The notes: generated from the sequence alone by a model not told the origin. Positions 46,186 through 56,855 are shown, counted from the first letter of the stretch. The stretch is DNA of 64,000 bases from Xanthomonas sp. SI (GCF_014236855.1 NZ_CP051261.1:4340001-4404000); one strand, 5' to 3'. Program-made: numbers and translations.

Positions 46186-46205
46186 CGCATCGCATCGCAT
46201 CGCAT
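46186..46205 (+). repeat. CGCAT pentamer tandem repeat upstream of copA
   Basis: Four tandem CGCAT copies (46186-46205) end just before GAGG and the copA ATG at 46218. Slippage could change the leader length but not the gene's frame. Confidence 0.7.
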
Positions 46206-46217
46206 CGAGGTTCGCTC

Positions 46218-48056
46218 ATGAAACCACCTTCCTCCGGCCTGCCGGCCCTACCGTCGCGGCGTCGCTTCGTCACCGGACTGGCGCTTGGCGCCGCCGCCGG
46301 CATCGGCGGCCTGCCGCTGCGGCAAGCCCACGCCGCGGCGCTGGCGCGCAATGGCGCCGTGCCGTATCAGCTGCGCGGCACCGATTTCGACCTCAGCATC
46401 GGCAGCGCGCGGGTCAACTTCACCGGGCGCGAGCGTCCGGCCATCACCGTCAACGGCAGCGTGCCCGCACCGATCCTGCGCTGGCGCGAAGGCGACACCG
46501 TCGAGGTGCGCGTCGCCAATCGCCTGCCGGGGCACGCGCAAACCTCCGTGCACTGGCACGGCATCCTGCTGCCGGCGAACATGGACGGCGTGCCGGGCAT
46601 GAGCTTCGACGGCATCTACCCGGGCGAGACTTACCGCTACCGCTTCGCCCTGCGCCAGTCGGGCACCTACTGGTACCACAGCCACTCGCTGCACCAGGAA
46701 CAGGCGGGCCTATACGGCGCGATCGTGATCGACCCGCTGCAGCCGCCGCCCTACCACTACGACCGCGAACACGTGCTGCTGTTGTCGGACTGGACCGACC
46801 TGGACCCGGCGGCGCTGTTCCGACGGCTGAAGAAGATGCCGTCCTACGACAACACCTACCAGCGCACCGTCGGCGACTTCCTGCGCGACGCGCGCGAAGA
46901 CGGTGTGCGCGCCACCCTCGCCGACCGCGGCATGTGGGGACGCATGCGCATGACCCCCAGCGACCTGTCCGACGTCAACGCCAATACCTACACCTACCTG
47001 CTCAACGGCGTCGCCCCCGGCGGCAACTGGACCGGCGAATTCCGTCCCGGCGAAAAGGTACTCCTGCGCCTGATCAACGCCTCCAGCATGACCTATTTCG
47101 ACCTGCGCATTCCCGGGCTGAAGATGACCGTGGTCGCCGCCGACGGCCAGTACGTGCACCCGGTGAGCGTGGACGAACTGCGCATCGCCGCGGCCGAGAC
47201 CTACGACGTGCTGGTGGAACCCAACGGCCAGGACGCCTATACCGTGTTCGCCCAGGACATGGGCCGCACCGGCTACGCGCGCGGCACCCTGGCCGTGCGT
47301 CAGGGGCTGCAGGCGCCGGTGCCGGCGAACGATCCGCGCCCGCTGCTGCGCATGCAGGACATGGGCCACGCCATGGGCGGGCACGCCGGCATGGACCATG
47401 GCGGCACCGCCACGATGAAAGGCATGGAAGGCGGCTGCGGCGCCAGTATGGGCATGGCCGGCACGGACCATGCCGCGATGGGCCACGGCACGATGGACCA
47501 CAGCGCGCATGCGCCTGGCGACGCCGGCGCGGCGCCCACACATCCGCGCAGCGAGCGCGGCAATCCGCTGGTGGACATGCAGTCCTCCGCCACCGCGCCG
47601 AAGCTGGATGATCCGGGCATCGGCCTGCGCGGCAACGGCCGCCGGGTGCTGAGCTACGCCGACCTGCACAGCCTGTTCGACGACCCCGACGGCCGCGACC
47701 CCGGGCGCGAGATCGAACTGCACCTGACCGGCAACATGGAAAAGTTCGCCTGGTCCTTCGACGGGATCCCGTTCGCCAGTGCCGAGCCGCTGCGGCTCAA
47801 CTACGGCGAGCGCCTGCGCATCGTGCTGGTCAACGACACGATGATGCAGCACCCGATCCACCTGCACGGCATGTGGAGCGACGTGGAGAACGCAGCAGGC
47901 CAGTTCCAGGTGCGCAAGCACACCGTGGACATGCCGCCGGGCACGCGCCGCAGCTACCGCGTGCGTGCCGACGCGCTGGGCCGCTGGGCCTACCACTGCC
48001 ATCTGCTGTACCACATGGACGGCGGCATGATGCGCGAAGTGCGGGTGGACGCATGA
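46218..48056 (+). CDS. copA: Copper resistance multicopper oxidase CopA
   Basis: A 612-residue periplasmic multicopper oxidase with a Tat signal (S-R-R-R-F near residues 14-18). All four copper motifs are present: 'HWHG', 'HSH', 'HPIHLHG' and 'HCHLLYHMDGGMM'. Residues ~380-440 are a Met/His-rich insert with M-D-H and M-G-H repeats that likely binds extra copper. It oxidises Cu(I) and sequesters copper in the periplasm. Second in copLAB, followed by copB with an ATGA overlap; ATG follows GAGG. Confidence 0.93.
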   Translation: MKPPSSGLPALPSRRRFVTGLALGAAAGIGGLPLRQAHAAALARNGAVPYQLRGTDFDLSIGSARVNFTGRERPAITVNGSVPAPILRWREGDTVEVRVANRLPGHAQTSVHWHGILLPANMDGVPGMSFDGIYPGETYRYRFALRQSGTYWYHSHSLHQEQAGLYGAIVIDPLQPPPYHYDREHVLLLSDWTDLDPAALFRRLKKMPSYDNTYQRTVGDFLRDAREDGVRATLADRGMWGRMRMTPSDLSDVNANTYTYLLNGVAPGGNWTGEFRPGEKVLLRLINASSMTYFDLRIPGLKMTVVAADGQYVHPVSVDELRIAAAETYDVLVEPNGQDAYTVFAQDMGRTGYARGTLAVRQGLQAPVPANDPRPLLRMQDMGHAMGGHAGMDHGGTATMKGMEGGCGASMGMAGTDHAAMGHGTMDHSAHAPGDAGAAPTHPRSERGNPLVDMQSSATAPKLDDPGIGLRGNGRRVLSYADLHSLFDDPDGRDPGREIELHLTGNMEKFAWSFDGIPFASAEPLRLNYGERLRIVLVNDTMMQHPIHLHGMWSDVENAAGQFQVRKHTVDMPPGTRRSYRVRADALGRWAYHCHLLYHMDGGMMREVRVDA

Positions 48057-49396
48057 ACGCCACGCCGCTCGCCACGCTGGCGCAGGCCGTCGGCCTGGCG
48101 CTGCTGCTCGCGCATGGTGCTGCAGGTGCGCAGCATGTGCATGCGCCTGGAGCTGCCGATGCCGATAGCGCAGCAGCTGCAGCTGCAGCTACATCCACAT
48201 TTACATCCGCACCTGCGGCATGCGTGTGTCCGCCACCCGACGATGGGGCGCATGCGCACACCGCGCCAGCGCCGCCCGCCGTCGCCGACGTCGATGACGC
48301 AGCGATGGCGCATGCCGGCATGGATCACGCAGCGATGGGTCACGCTGCGCACGCCGCCAGTGTTCCGGCCGCTCCGACGACGAGCGACGGGAGCATGCAG
48401 CACTTGGACGTAGACATGGACCACGCAGCACATGGCGAGCATGCCATGCCCGGCCACGCAGACATGCAGCACATGGACATGCAGCCGGCCACGATGGAGC
48501 ACGGCAAGCCAACAGCAGCGCAGGCCGATAGCGCCATGCAGGACCACGCCGGGATGCAGCCGGGGATTGTGGAGCCGGGACCACGGGCCGAGGACCAGGG
48601 GTCCGGGAAAATAGAAGCGCGCCATGCTCACTCCAGCGCAGCGGCGACGTGTACCTGCGCCAGTGCATCCGCTCCCACGCTACCGCGCGAGCCGATCCCA
48701 GCGCTCACCGACGCCGACCGCGCCGCCGCATTTCCGACCCTGCGGACGCACGCGATGTTGCATGCGCCGTCGCGCACCGGCTACCTGCTGTTCGACCGGC
48801 TGGAAGGCTGGGACAACGACCACGGCAACGGCCAGGCCTGGGCAGCCAGCGCCTGGTACGGCGGCGACATCGATCGGCTGTGGCTGCGCAGCGAAGGCGA
48901 GCACAGCGGTGGCCGCACCGAAGCGGCGGACCTGGAAGCGCTGTACGGCCACGCGGTCTCGCCGTGGTGGGACCTGCTGGTCGGCGTGAAACAGGACGTC
49001 GCCCCCGGCGATGCGCGCACCTCCGCCGCATTCGGCGTGCAGGGCATGGCGCCGTACAAGTTCGAGGTCGCGGCCACCCTGTACGTCGGCGAAGGCGGCA
49101 GCGCCAGCGCACGCCTGGAAAGCGAGTACGACGTGCTGCTGACAAACCGCTGGATCCTGCAGCCGCGACTGGAGGCGCAGGCGGCGTTCGCCGACGATCG
49201 CGCGCACGGCATCGGCAGCGGCCTGTCCACGATCGAGGCCGGGCTGCGTTTGCGTTACGAGATCAACCGCCGTTTCGCGCCCTATCTCGGCGTGGTCCAC
49301 GAACGCGCGTTCGGCGCCACCGCGGACTATCGGCGCGACGCGCGAGAAGCCGCGCGCGAAACGCGTGTGGTGGCCGGTGTGCGGGTCTGGTTCTGA
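48053..49396 (+). CDS. copB: Copper resistance outer-membrane protein CopB
   Basis: A 447-residue protein from ATG 48053, overlapping the copA stop. After a signal peptide comes an unusually long, low-complexity region (~30-200) rich in M, H, D and A, including 'MAHAGMDHAAMGH' and 'MQHMDMQPATMEHG'. The final ~230 residues are the CopB beta-barrel ('LLFDRLEGWDNDHGNGQAWAASAWYGGDIDRLWLRSEGE', ending in W-F). It is thought to bind or export copper at the outer membrane. Last gene of copLAB; a REPIN follows. Confidence 0.9.
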   Translation: MNATPLATLAQAVGLALLLAHGAAGAQHVHAPGAADADSAAAAAAATSTFTSAPAACVCPPPDDGAHAHTAPAPPAVADVDDAAMAHAGMDHAAMGHAAHAASVPAAPTTSDGSMQHLDVDMDHAAHGEHAMPGHADMQHMDMQPATMEHGKPTAAQADSAMQDHAGMQPGIVEPGPRAEDQGSGKIEARHAHSSAAATCTCASASAPTLPREPIPALTDADRAAAFPTLRTHAMLHAPSRTGYLLFDRLEGWDNDHGNGQAWAASAWYGGDIDRLWLRSEGEHSGGRTEAADLEALYGHAVSPWWDLLVGVKQDVAPGDARTSAAFGVQGMAPYKFEVAATLYVGEGGSASARLESEYDVLLTNRWILQPRLEAQAAFADDRAHGIGSGLSTIEAGLRLRYEINRRFAPYLGVVHERAFGATADYRRDAREAARETRVVAGVRVWF

Positions 49397-49450
49397 GCGG
49401 CCGCCAGAAAATTCCCGCCATTTGAAGGGCAATGGCTGTTGCTGGCTCTT

Positions 49451-49513
49451 GTAGGAGCGGCTTCAGCCGCGACAGGTACCGATAGATCCTGTCGCGGCTG
49501 AAGCCGCTCCTAC
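49451..49513. repeat. REPIN-like inverted repeat after copB
   Basis: GTAGGAGCGGCTTCAGCCGC and its complement flank a short spacer between convergent copB and the small unknown gene. It matches the repeat at 31134 almost exactly. Confidence 0.87.
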
Positions 49514-49599
49514 ATCGCTTCGCCAACCGTAATGGCACGGCGCGCATCGCGCGCCACCACGGTGTCCAGCAACCGCTCACTCACACCAGTCCCGGCCGC

Positions 49600-50073
49600 T
49601 CAAGCACGCAGCGAACCATCCTCACCGATCCGCCAGTCGCGCGGCGGACGCAGCGCGCCCAGCGTGCGCACCAGTTCCTGGTAGCTGCGCGCCAGCTGTC
49701 CGAACAGGCCGGCATCGCTGGCGCGGGTTTCGGCCACTTCGTAGTAGGCACCGCGGCCCAGGTCGATGAAATAGTCCACGCTGACCCGGCGCCGTGCGGC
49801 CACGCCGGGAAACAGGCCGGCGATCAGCAGGCAGCCGTCGCCGACCTCGCGCAACGCATCGGCGCGGGCGCGCCCGACCTGCTCCTGCGCATGCAGCCAG
49901 GCCAGCGCCTGGGTGCGCGACAGCAAGTGTCCATCGGCCTGGTAGCGCAGCAACACGAACACCAGATAGCTCTCGCGCGACTCGTCCAGCGGCCGGCCCA
50001 GCCGCTGCCCTGCCTCGTGCACCAGCGCCTGCCACAACTCGGCCGGCGCCCCCTGTCTGAAAGACTCGTACAT
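49600..50073 (-). CDS. Conserved hypothetical protein, 157 aa
   Basis: Not recognised. A 157-residue cytoplasmic protein with a strong ribosome-binding site (AGGAGG) before ATG 50073. The first half is helical ('MYESFRQGAPAELWQALVHEAGQRLGRPLD...YLVFVLLRYQADG'), with a later beta stretch 'RRRVSVDYFIDLGRGAYYEVAETR' and a helical end. No signal peptide or membrane segment was seen. A perfect 16-base AT-rich palindrome 34 bases upstream may be its operator. Confidence 0.6.
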   Translation of the reverse strand: MYESFRQGAPAELWQALVHEAGQRLGRPLDESRESYLVFVLLRYQADGHLLSRTQALAWLHAQEQVGRARADALREVGDGCLLIAGLFPGVAARRRVSVDYFIDLGRGAYYEVAETRASDAGLFGQLARSYQELVRTLGALRPPRDWRIGEDGSLRA

Positions 50074-50106
50074 GCGTCCTCCTGCGTGGTGGGAACCCTC
50101 GCCAGG

Positions 50107-50122
50107 AGCTTATGCATAAGCT
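50107..50122. promoter_or_regulatory. 16-base perfect palindrome, possible operator
   Basis: AGCTTATGCATAAGCT is its own reverse complement and is strikingly AT-rich for this region. It lies 33 bases before the 157-aa gene start. Confidence 0.5.
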
Positions 50123-50133
50123 GGGCCATTGCG

Positions 50134-50160
50134 TTGGCAGCCGACCGCGGCGGCTGCCAA
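50134..50160. other. Hairpin in the tetR-157 aa gene gap
   Basis: TTGGCAGCCG (50134-50143) pairs with CGGCTGCCAA (50151-50160), a perfect 10-base-pair stem with loop ACCGCGG. It may end tetR transcription before the 157-aa gene. The rest of the 327-base gap (50074-50400) shows no gene. Confidence 0.5.
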
Positions 50161-50400
50161 TCCGGCGTGCGCACGCACGGAGAACGCCGTGGAGCCAGGC
50201 GGATACGCGGATGCCGCACGATGCCGCAATCACCGAACATGCGTGCATGAAACCGGTACGCCGCATGCGCCGACGACCAGCGGCGATCCGGCAACCGTAG
50301 AGGCTCGCGACCGCAATGACGGCACATGGCGCCAGCATGTTGACCAGACCGGTCCGCTACACCCGCCGTGCCGGCACCGCGACGCGACGGCACCCCCCCG

Positions 50401-51129
50401 CTACTTCTTCTTGGTGGCGATCTTGCGGCCCGGCACGGCGGCCGGCTGCGCCTGCGCGCGCCGTGCCGCCAAACCGTGCAGGATCAGGTCGATGCCGGCC
50501 AGGAAATCCACCCGGTCGTCATGCGTGCGCAGGTGTACGGCCATGCCGCGCACGAACGGGTACGTGTCCGCATCCAGCCGCGACCACGCCGTCGCCACCG
50601 CATCCAGGAAATCGGACCTGACGATGCCGCGCGTGCGCGCGAGCTGCGTGTTGGCCGCGTTCTGCCCGGCAACGCCGAGGATGTAGCTCAACAACGCGGA
50701 GACCGCGGCCCACTGCTCGTGGTCCGGCACGCCGAGCGCATGCACCTGCTGGCCGATGCGCTCGACGACGCGCACGATCGGCAATTCGCCGGGCGCGCGG
50801 GTGAGCGCCGAACCCATCCACGGATGCGCATCGATCGCATCGAACATGCCCAGCGCCAGCGCGCGCAGCGCCGCCTCCGGCGTGGCGTCGGCGGAGGGCG
50901 CATGCAAGGTGCGCGCGACGATGGCGTCGCAGGCGGCGGTCAGCAGGTCGCGCTTGTCGGCGACATGCCAGTAGAGCGCACCGGGGCCGGTGGCGAGCCG
51001 TTCGGACAGCGCGCGGAAGGTCAGGCCGCCCTCGCCGCCGCTGTCCAGCAGCGCGATCGACGCGTCCACGATCTGTTCGCGCGAGAGCGATGCCTCGCGT
51101 CGCGGGGTGCCGCGCGTTGTCTTGGCCAT
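50401..51129 (-). CDS. TetR family transcriptional regulator (TetR_C type)
   Basis: A 242-residue repressor from ATG 51129. The DNA-binding domain is '[50 protein letters not shown]' (~14-63), followed by a TetR_C-like ligand domain. The end is basic ('GRKIATKKK'). It is divergent from an FAD monooxygenase gene, and the 100-base shared region carries two matching palindromes. It therefore most likely represses the monooxygenase and its own gene until an inducer binds. Confidence 0.88.
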   Translation of the reverse strand: MAKTTRGTPRREASLSREQIVDASIALLDSGGEGGLTFRALSERLATGPGALYWHVADKRDLLTAACDAIVARTLHAPSADATPEAALRALALGMFDAIDAHPWMGSALTRAPGELPIVRVVERIGQQVHALGVPDHEQWAAVSALLSYILGVAGQNAANTQLARTRGIVRSDFLDAVATAWSRLDADTYPFVRGMAVHLRTHDDRVDFLAGIDLILHGLAARRAQAQPAAVPGRKIATKKK

Positions 51130-51137
51130 GCCCCATC

Positions 51138-51182
51138 TTGACATGAATGGAACACCATTCCAACATGTGGAACGACGTTCCA
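51138..51182 (+). promoter_or_regulatory. Divergent promoter with two TGGAA-N5-TTCCA operators
   Basis: TGGAACACCATTCCA (51148-51162) and TGGAACGACGTTCCA (51168-51182) share the TGGAA-N5-TTCCA dyad and are 20 bases apart centre to centre, two helical turns, on one face of the DNA. TTGACA (51138-51143) fits a -35 with CAACAT at 17 bases as a -10. Two TetR dimers could block it. Confidence 0.8.
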
Positions 51183-51229
51183 TCCGTATTCGCGCCCGTC
51201 CCGGCGCAGCCACTCGATCAAGGATTCAG

Positions 51230-52360
51230 ATGCACACTCCCATCGCGATCATCGGCGCCGGGCTCGGCGGGCTCATGCTCGCCCGCGTGCTGCACGTGCA
51301 CGGCATCGCCGCCACGATCTACGAAGCCGAAGCCTCGGCGGATGCCCGCCCGCAGGGAGGCTTGCTCGATATCCACACCTACAACGGGCAGCGCGCGCTC
51401 AAGGCCGCAGGCCTCTACGAGGCGTTCCTCGGCCTGGTCCTTCCCGGCGCGGACGCAAAACGCGTCGTCGACAGCCAAGGCGCCATCCTGATCGACCGGC
51501 CCGACACGGGTAGCGGCGCCAGGCCCGAAGTGGATCGCGGAAACCTGCGCAGGCTCCTGCTCGGCGCGCTTCCCGCGGGCACCATCCGCTGGGGGCGCAA
51601 GCTGGCCACGGCCGCCCCGCTCGGCGACGGGCGGCACCTGCTGCGCTTCGCCGACGGCGCGACCGTGACCACCGATCTGCTCGTGGGCGCGGACGGCGCC
51701 TGGTCGCGCGTGCGTCCGTTGCTGTCGGCCGCAGTGCCCGCCTACGCCGGCACCTCGTTCATCGAGACCTGCCTGTTCGACGGCGACACCCGCCACCCCG
51801 CCAGCGCGCAGGTGATCGGCGGCGGCACGCTGATGGCGGTCGCGCCGGGCAAGGGCATCCTCGCCCACCGCCATGCCGATGGCACCCTGCAGACCTATGT
51901 GTCGCTGAACAGGCCGCAGGACTGGTTCGCCCGCCTCGACTTCGCCGACCCGGCGGCCGCACTGGCCCGCGTCGCCGCGGAATTCGATGGCTGGGCCCCG
52001 GCGTTGACGGCACTCGTCACCGATGGCGACACCGACCCCGTGCTGCGCCCGATCCATGCACTGCCGATCGAGCACCGCTGGGAGCGCACGCCTGGCGTGA
52101 CCTTGCTCGGCGATGCGGCGCACCTGATGTCGCCGTTCGCTGGCGAAGGCGCCAATCTCGCGCTCCACGACGGCGCCGAACTCGGCCAGGCCATCGTCGC
52201 CAATCCCGGCGCGATCGACGCCGCGCTCGCCGCGTACGAAAGCGAGCTGTTCCCGCGCAGCGCGGCCTTTGCCGAAGAGTCGGCGCAGAATCTCGCGATG
52301 TTCTTCGACGCCGATGCGCCGCAGGGCCTGGTCGCGTTCTTCGACGGCGTTGCCGGGTAG
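51230..52360 (+). CDS. FAD-dependent monooxygenase (TetX-like)
   Basis: A 376-residue class A flavoprotein monooxygenase. The FAD motif GAGLGG is at residues 10-15 ('[21 protein letters not shown]'), '[11 protein letters not shown]' is the D-G motif and '[27 protein letters not shown]' the second FAD motif. The pattern is closest to TetX-like hydroxylases, which modify aromatic or polyketide substrates. ATG 51230. It is controlled by the divergent TetR gene. It could detoxify a xenobiotic; the substrate is unknown. Confidence 0.82.
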   Translation: MHTPIAIIGAGLGGLMLARVLHVHGIAATIYEAEASADARPQGGLLDIHTYNGQRALKAAGLYEAFLGLVLPGADAKRVVDSQGAILIDRPDTGSGARPEVDRGNLRRLLLGALPAGTIRWGRKLATAAPLGDGRHLLRFADGATVTTDLLVGADGAWSRVRPLLSAAVPAYAGTSFIETCLFDGDTRHPASAQVIGGGTLMAVAPGKGILAHRHADGTLQTYVSLNRPQDWFARLDFADPAAALARVAAEFDGWAPALTALVTDGDTDPVLRPIHALPIEHRWERTPGVTLLGDAAHLMSPFAGEGANLALHDGAELGQAIVANPGAIDAALAAYESELFPRSAAFAEESAQNLAMFFDADAPQGLVAFFDGVAG

Positions 52361-52525
52361 CCGAATCGGTTACGCAGCGGCAGTCGTGCCGCATCGCCCG
52401 ACACGGCCGTGCCGGCATCGGCCATTGGCTGCGGCCTTCTCGAACCAGCGATGCGCCAGCGATTTCGCTGCGCAGCGCCGGCTGGCCTGCGAAGGCAGGC
52501 AGGCCCCAGTGACGCACGCCCGCCG
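52361..52525. other. Gap between convergent monooxygenase gene and glmS
   Basis: A 165-base gap with only a weak hairpin (GGCCTGC 52484-52490 with GCAGGCC 52499-52505). No gene or strong terminator. Confidence 0.4.
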
Positions 52526-54355
<1,830 letters not shown>

Positions 54356-54594
54356 AGCCGCACCCTGCACCGAAAGAACGCCATTCTAGCTTTGTCCGCT
54401 GAATGTCCTATAGGACCTGCCGACGCGACTTGGATGCGCCATCGCATGCCCTGGCGGTACGGCTCGGGTTGCGGCGAACCAGCACGAAGCTTCCGTATGT
54501 GGCGCGACCGAGTGGGGACCGCCGGACCTGGCCCCGTACACGATCCAGACGCGGATCGCGGCAGCGCGGCCTGTCCCGATCGTCCGGGAAGGCT

Positions 54595-54644
54595 GCGGAC
54601 ACGGTGTCCGCGAACGTGTCCGCGGACACACGGACAGCCGTCCG
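54595..54644 (+). promoter_or_regulatory. Cluster of GGACA/TGTCC palindromes, possible enhancer sites
   Basis: GCGGACACGGTGTCCGC (54595-54611), GTGTCCGCGGACAC (54616-54629, perfect) and CGGAC-AGCC-GTCCG (54631-54644) share the TGTCC/GGACA half-site. The first two are ~20 bases apart. They lie ~50-100 bases upstream of the sigma-54 -12 element, the normal place for binding of an NtrC-family activator. Confidence 0.65.
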
Positions 54645-54680
54645 CCCCAATCAAACCTAAGGTATTTCAGTCACTTGCGA

Positions 54681-54697
54681 TTGGCACGCGACGTGCT
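54681..54697 (+). promoter_or_regulatory. Sigma-54-type promoter of the ABC locus
   Basis: TTGGCACGCGACGTGCT matches the sigma-54 consensus (TGGCAC-n5-TTGC): GG at 54683-54684 and GC at 54695-54696 have the required 10-base spacing, and only one core base differs. A transcript start near 54708 would precede the gene at 54735. Confidence 0.75.
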
Positions 54698-54734
54698 TTG
54701 GATTCGTTCATTCTCCACTGCGCCGACCCGACCG

Positions 54735-56006
54735 ATGATCCGCGACACTTCCGCCCAGGACCAGGTTCTCGCCCGCCCCCGCTCCGCCTCCGCCTGGCGC
54801 CGCTGGCTCTGGCCCGCACTGATCGCGCTGGCGGTGCTGCTCGGCATAGCCTTCGCCGCGCGCGGCTGGATCGCCGGCAGCCGCTCGTTCGACGCGCAAC
54901 GCGTGCGCATCGCCACGGTCAGCCGCGGCGACCTGGTCCGCGACATCTCCGCCGACGGGCGCCTGATCGCCGCCAACAGCCCCACCCTGTACGCGATCTC
55001 CGGCGGCACCGTGAGCCTGAAGGTGGTCGCCGGCGACGTGGTCAAGCAGGGCCAGGAACTGGCCGAGATCGACAGCCCCGAACTGCGCAGCAAGCTCGCC
55101 CAGGAAGAAGCCACGCTGGCCGGCCAGGAAGCGGAAGCCGGCCGCGCCGACCTGGATGCGGTGCTGGCGCGGGCCAATGCCAGCAAGCTGGTCGACCAGG
55201 CGCAGATCGAGCGGCAGGCGGCCAGCCGCGATCTGGAGCGCTACCAGCGCGGCTACGACGGCGGCGCGGTGCCGCAGGTGGAACTGGCCAAGGCGCAGGA
55301 CTCGCTGAAGAAAGCCGACATCGCGATGAGCCATGCGCAAAAGGATTCCGGCCTGCAGACCCAGGGCGCCAGCCTGGATGCGCGCAACAAGCGCCTGCTC
55401 GCCGAGCGCCAGCGCGCGGTGGTGACCGAGGTGAAGCGCCAGGTGGATCTGCTCACCCTGCGCTCGCCGTTCGACGGCCAGGTCGGCCAGGTGCAGGTGT
55501 CGCAGCACACCAACGTCGCCGCCAATGCGCCGGTGCTGAGCGTGGTCGACCTGTCCAAGTTCGAACTGGAGATCAAGGTGCCGGAGAGCTTCGCCCGCGA
55601 CCTGGCGATCGGCATGCCGGCGCAGCTGACCAGCGGTGCCGGCGAACCGTTCGCCGGCGCGATCTCGGCGGTATCGCCGGAAGTGGTCAACGGCGAGGTC
55701 AACGCGCGCATCCGCTTCACCGACAAGCAGCCGCCGGGCCTGCGCCAGAGCCAGCGCATGAGCGCGCGGGTGCTGCTGGATACCCGCAAGAACGTGCTCA
55801 AGCTCGAGCGCGGTCCGTTCGTCGAACAATCCGGCGGCCGCTACGCCTACGTGATGGACGGCAACTCGGCGATCCGCCGCCCGGTGGAGCTGGGCGTCAC
55901 CAGCCTCGGCGAAGTCGAGGTGCGTTCGGGCCTGCAACCGGGCGACCGCGTCGTGGTCTCCGGCAGCGACCTGTTCGGCGAGGCGCCGCAGGTGACGGTG
56001 CATTGA
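54735..56006 (+). CDS. Periplasmic membrane-fusion (HlyD/MacA-like) protein of the ABC system
   Basis: A 423-residue adaptor protein from ATG 54735. A single membrane helix spans ~22-41. Then come a barrel-sandwich/lipoyl region ('GGTVSLKVVAGDVVKQGQELAEIDSPEL'), a coiled-coil hairpin (~115-235), its second lipoyl half ('LRSPFDGQVGQVQVSQHTNV') and a beta-barrel domain ('GLQPGDRVVVSG' near the end). It links the inner-membrane ABC complex to an outer-membrane partner, as MacA does with TolC. It is the first gene of the array and the only such adaptor here. Confidence 0.88.
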   Translation: MIRDTSAQDQVLARPRSASAWRRWLWPALIALAVLLGIAFAARGWIAGSRSFDAQRVRIATVSRGDLVRDISADGRLIAANSPTLYAISGGTVSLKVVAGDVVKQGQELAEIDSPELRSKLAQEEATLAGQEAEAGRADLDAVLARANASKLVDQAQIERQAASRDLERYQRGYDGGAVPQVELAKAQDSLKKADIAMSHAQKDSGLQTQGASLDARNKRLLAERQRAVVTEVKRQVDLLTLRSPFDGQVGQVQVSQHTNVAANAPVLSVVDLSKFELEIKVPESFARDLAIGMPAQLTSGAGEPFAGAISAVSPEVVNGEVNARIRFTDKQPPGLRQSQRMSARVLLDTRKNVLKLERGPFVEQSGGRYAYVMDGNSAIRRPVELGVTSLGEVEVRSGLQPGDRVVVSGSDLFGEAPQVTVH

Positions 56007-56009
56007 AGG

Positions 56010-56121
56010 CTGGGATTGGGGATTCGGGATTGGGGATTCGTCTTCCCCTGCCGTTTTCCTTCCCCGCTTGCTGATTCCGAATCCCGATATTCCCAATCCC
56101 AATCCCCAATCCCCGCTCCAC
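56010..56121. repeat. Inverted GGGATT/AATCCC heptamer arrays inside the operon
   Basis: Plus-strand GGGATTnG heptamers (56010-56041) face AATCCC-type copies (56085-56121) across a ~43-base spacer. The transcript could fold into a long imperfect hairpin between the adaptor and ATPase genes. This may set the ratio of the two or stabilise the mRNA. It matches the heptamer type at 25857 and 26613. Confidence 0.75.
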
Positions 56122-56138
56122 CGCCAAAGGACTACGTC

Positions 56139-56855
56139 ATGCTCGAAATGCGCTCCGTCTCCAAGGTCTTCCGTACCGAACAGGTCGAGACGCACGCGTT
56201 GCGTTCGCTGGATCTGCATGTGCGCGAAGGCGAATTCGTCGCCGTCACCGGGCCGTCCGGCTCCGGCAAGACCACCTTCCTCAACATCGCCGGCCTGCTG
56301 GAGACCTTCACCAGCGGCCAGTACCTGCTCGACGGCCAGGACGTCAGCAACCTCAACGACGACGCGCGCTCGCGCATGCGCAACCAGAAGATCGGCTTCA
56401 TCTTCCAGGGCTTCAACCTGATCCCCGATCTCAACCTGTTCGACAACGTCGACGTGCCGCTGCGCTACCGCGGCATGGCCGCGGCCGAGCGCAAGCAGCG
56501 CATCGAGGACGCGCTGGGCCGGGTCGGGCTGGGCTCGCGGATGAAGCACTACCCGTCCGAGCTGTCCGGCGGCCAGCAACAGCGCGCGGCGATCGCGCGC
56601 GCGCTGGCCGGTAGCCCGCGCCTGCTGCTGGCCGACGAACCGACCGGCAACCTGGACTCGCAGATGGCGCGCGGGGTGATGGAACTGCTGGAAGAGATCA
56701 ACGCGCAGGGCTCGACCATCGTCATGGTCACCCACGATCCGGAACTGGCCGCGCGCGCTCAGCGCAACGTGCACATCGTCGACGGCCAGGCCACCGACCT
56801 GCAGCGCGAACCGGTGCTGGGGCATACCGGCCACGGCGCCGCGGCCAACGGCTGA
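56139..56855 (+). CDS. ABC transporter ATPase (MacB/LolD type)
   Basis: A 238-residue ATPase; ATG 56139 follows AAAGGA. Walker A GPSGSGKT, signature 'LSGGQQQR', Walker B 'LLLADEPT' and 'TGNLDS', and the H-loop in 'MVTHDPE' are present. The sequence is typical of LolD/MacB-type partners of FtsX-like permeases. It is the only ATPase gene beside at least six permease genes, so it probably powers all of them. Confidence 0.92.
   Translation: MLEMRSVSKVFRTEQVETHALRSLDLHVREGEFVAVTGPSGSGKTTFLNIAGLLETFTSGQYLLDGQDVSNLNDDARSRMRNQKIGFIFQGFNLIPDLNLFDNVDVPLRYRGMAAAERKQRIEDALGRVGLGSRMKHYPSELSGGQQQRAAIARALAGSPRLLLADEPTGNLDSQMARGVMELLEEINAQGSTIVMVTHDPELAARAQRNVHIVDGQATDLQREPVLGHTGHGAAANG

Larger units (their letters stand above)
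54356..54734. other. Upstream control region of the ABC permease locus
   Basis: A 379-base gap between glmS (minus) and the membrane-fusion gene (plus). It includes GTCCTATAGGAC (54405-54416, a perfect 12-base palindrome), the palindrome cluster at 54595-54644 and a sigma-54-type promoter at 54681-54697. No gene. Confidence 0.6.
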
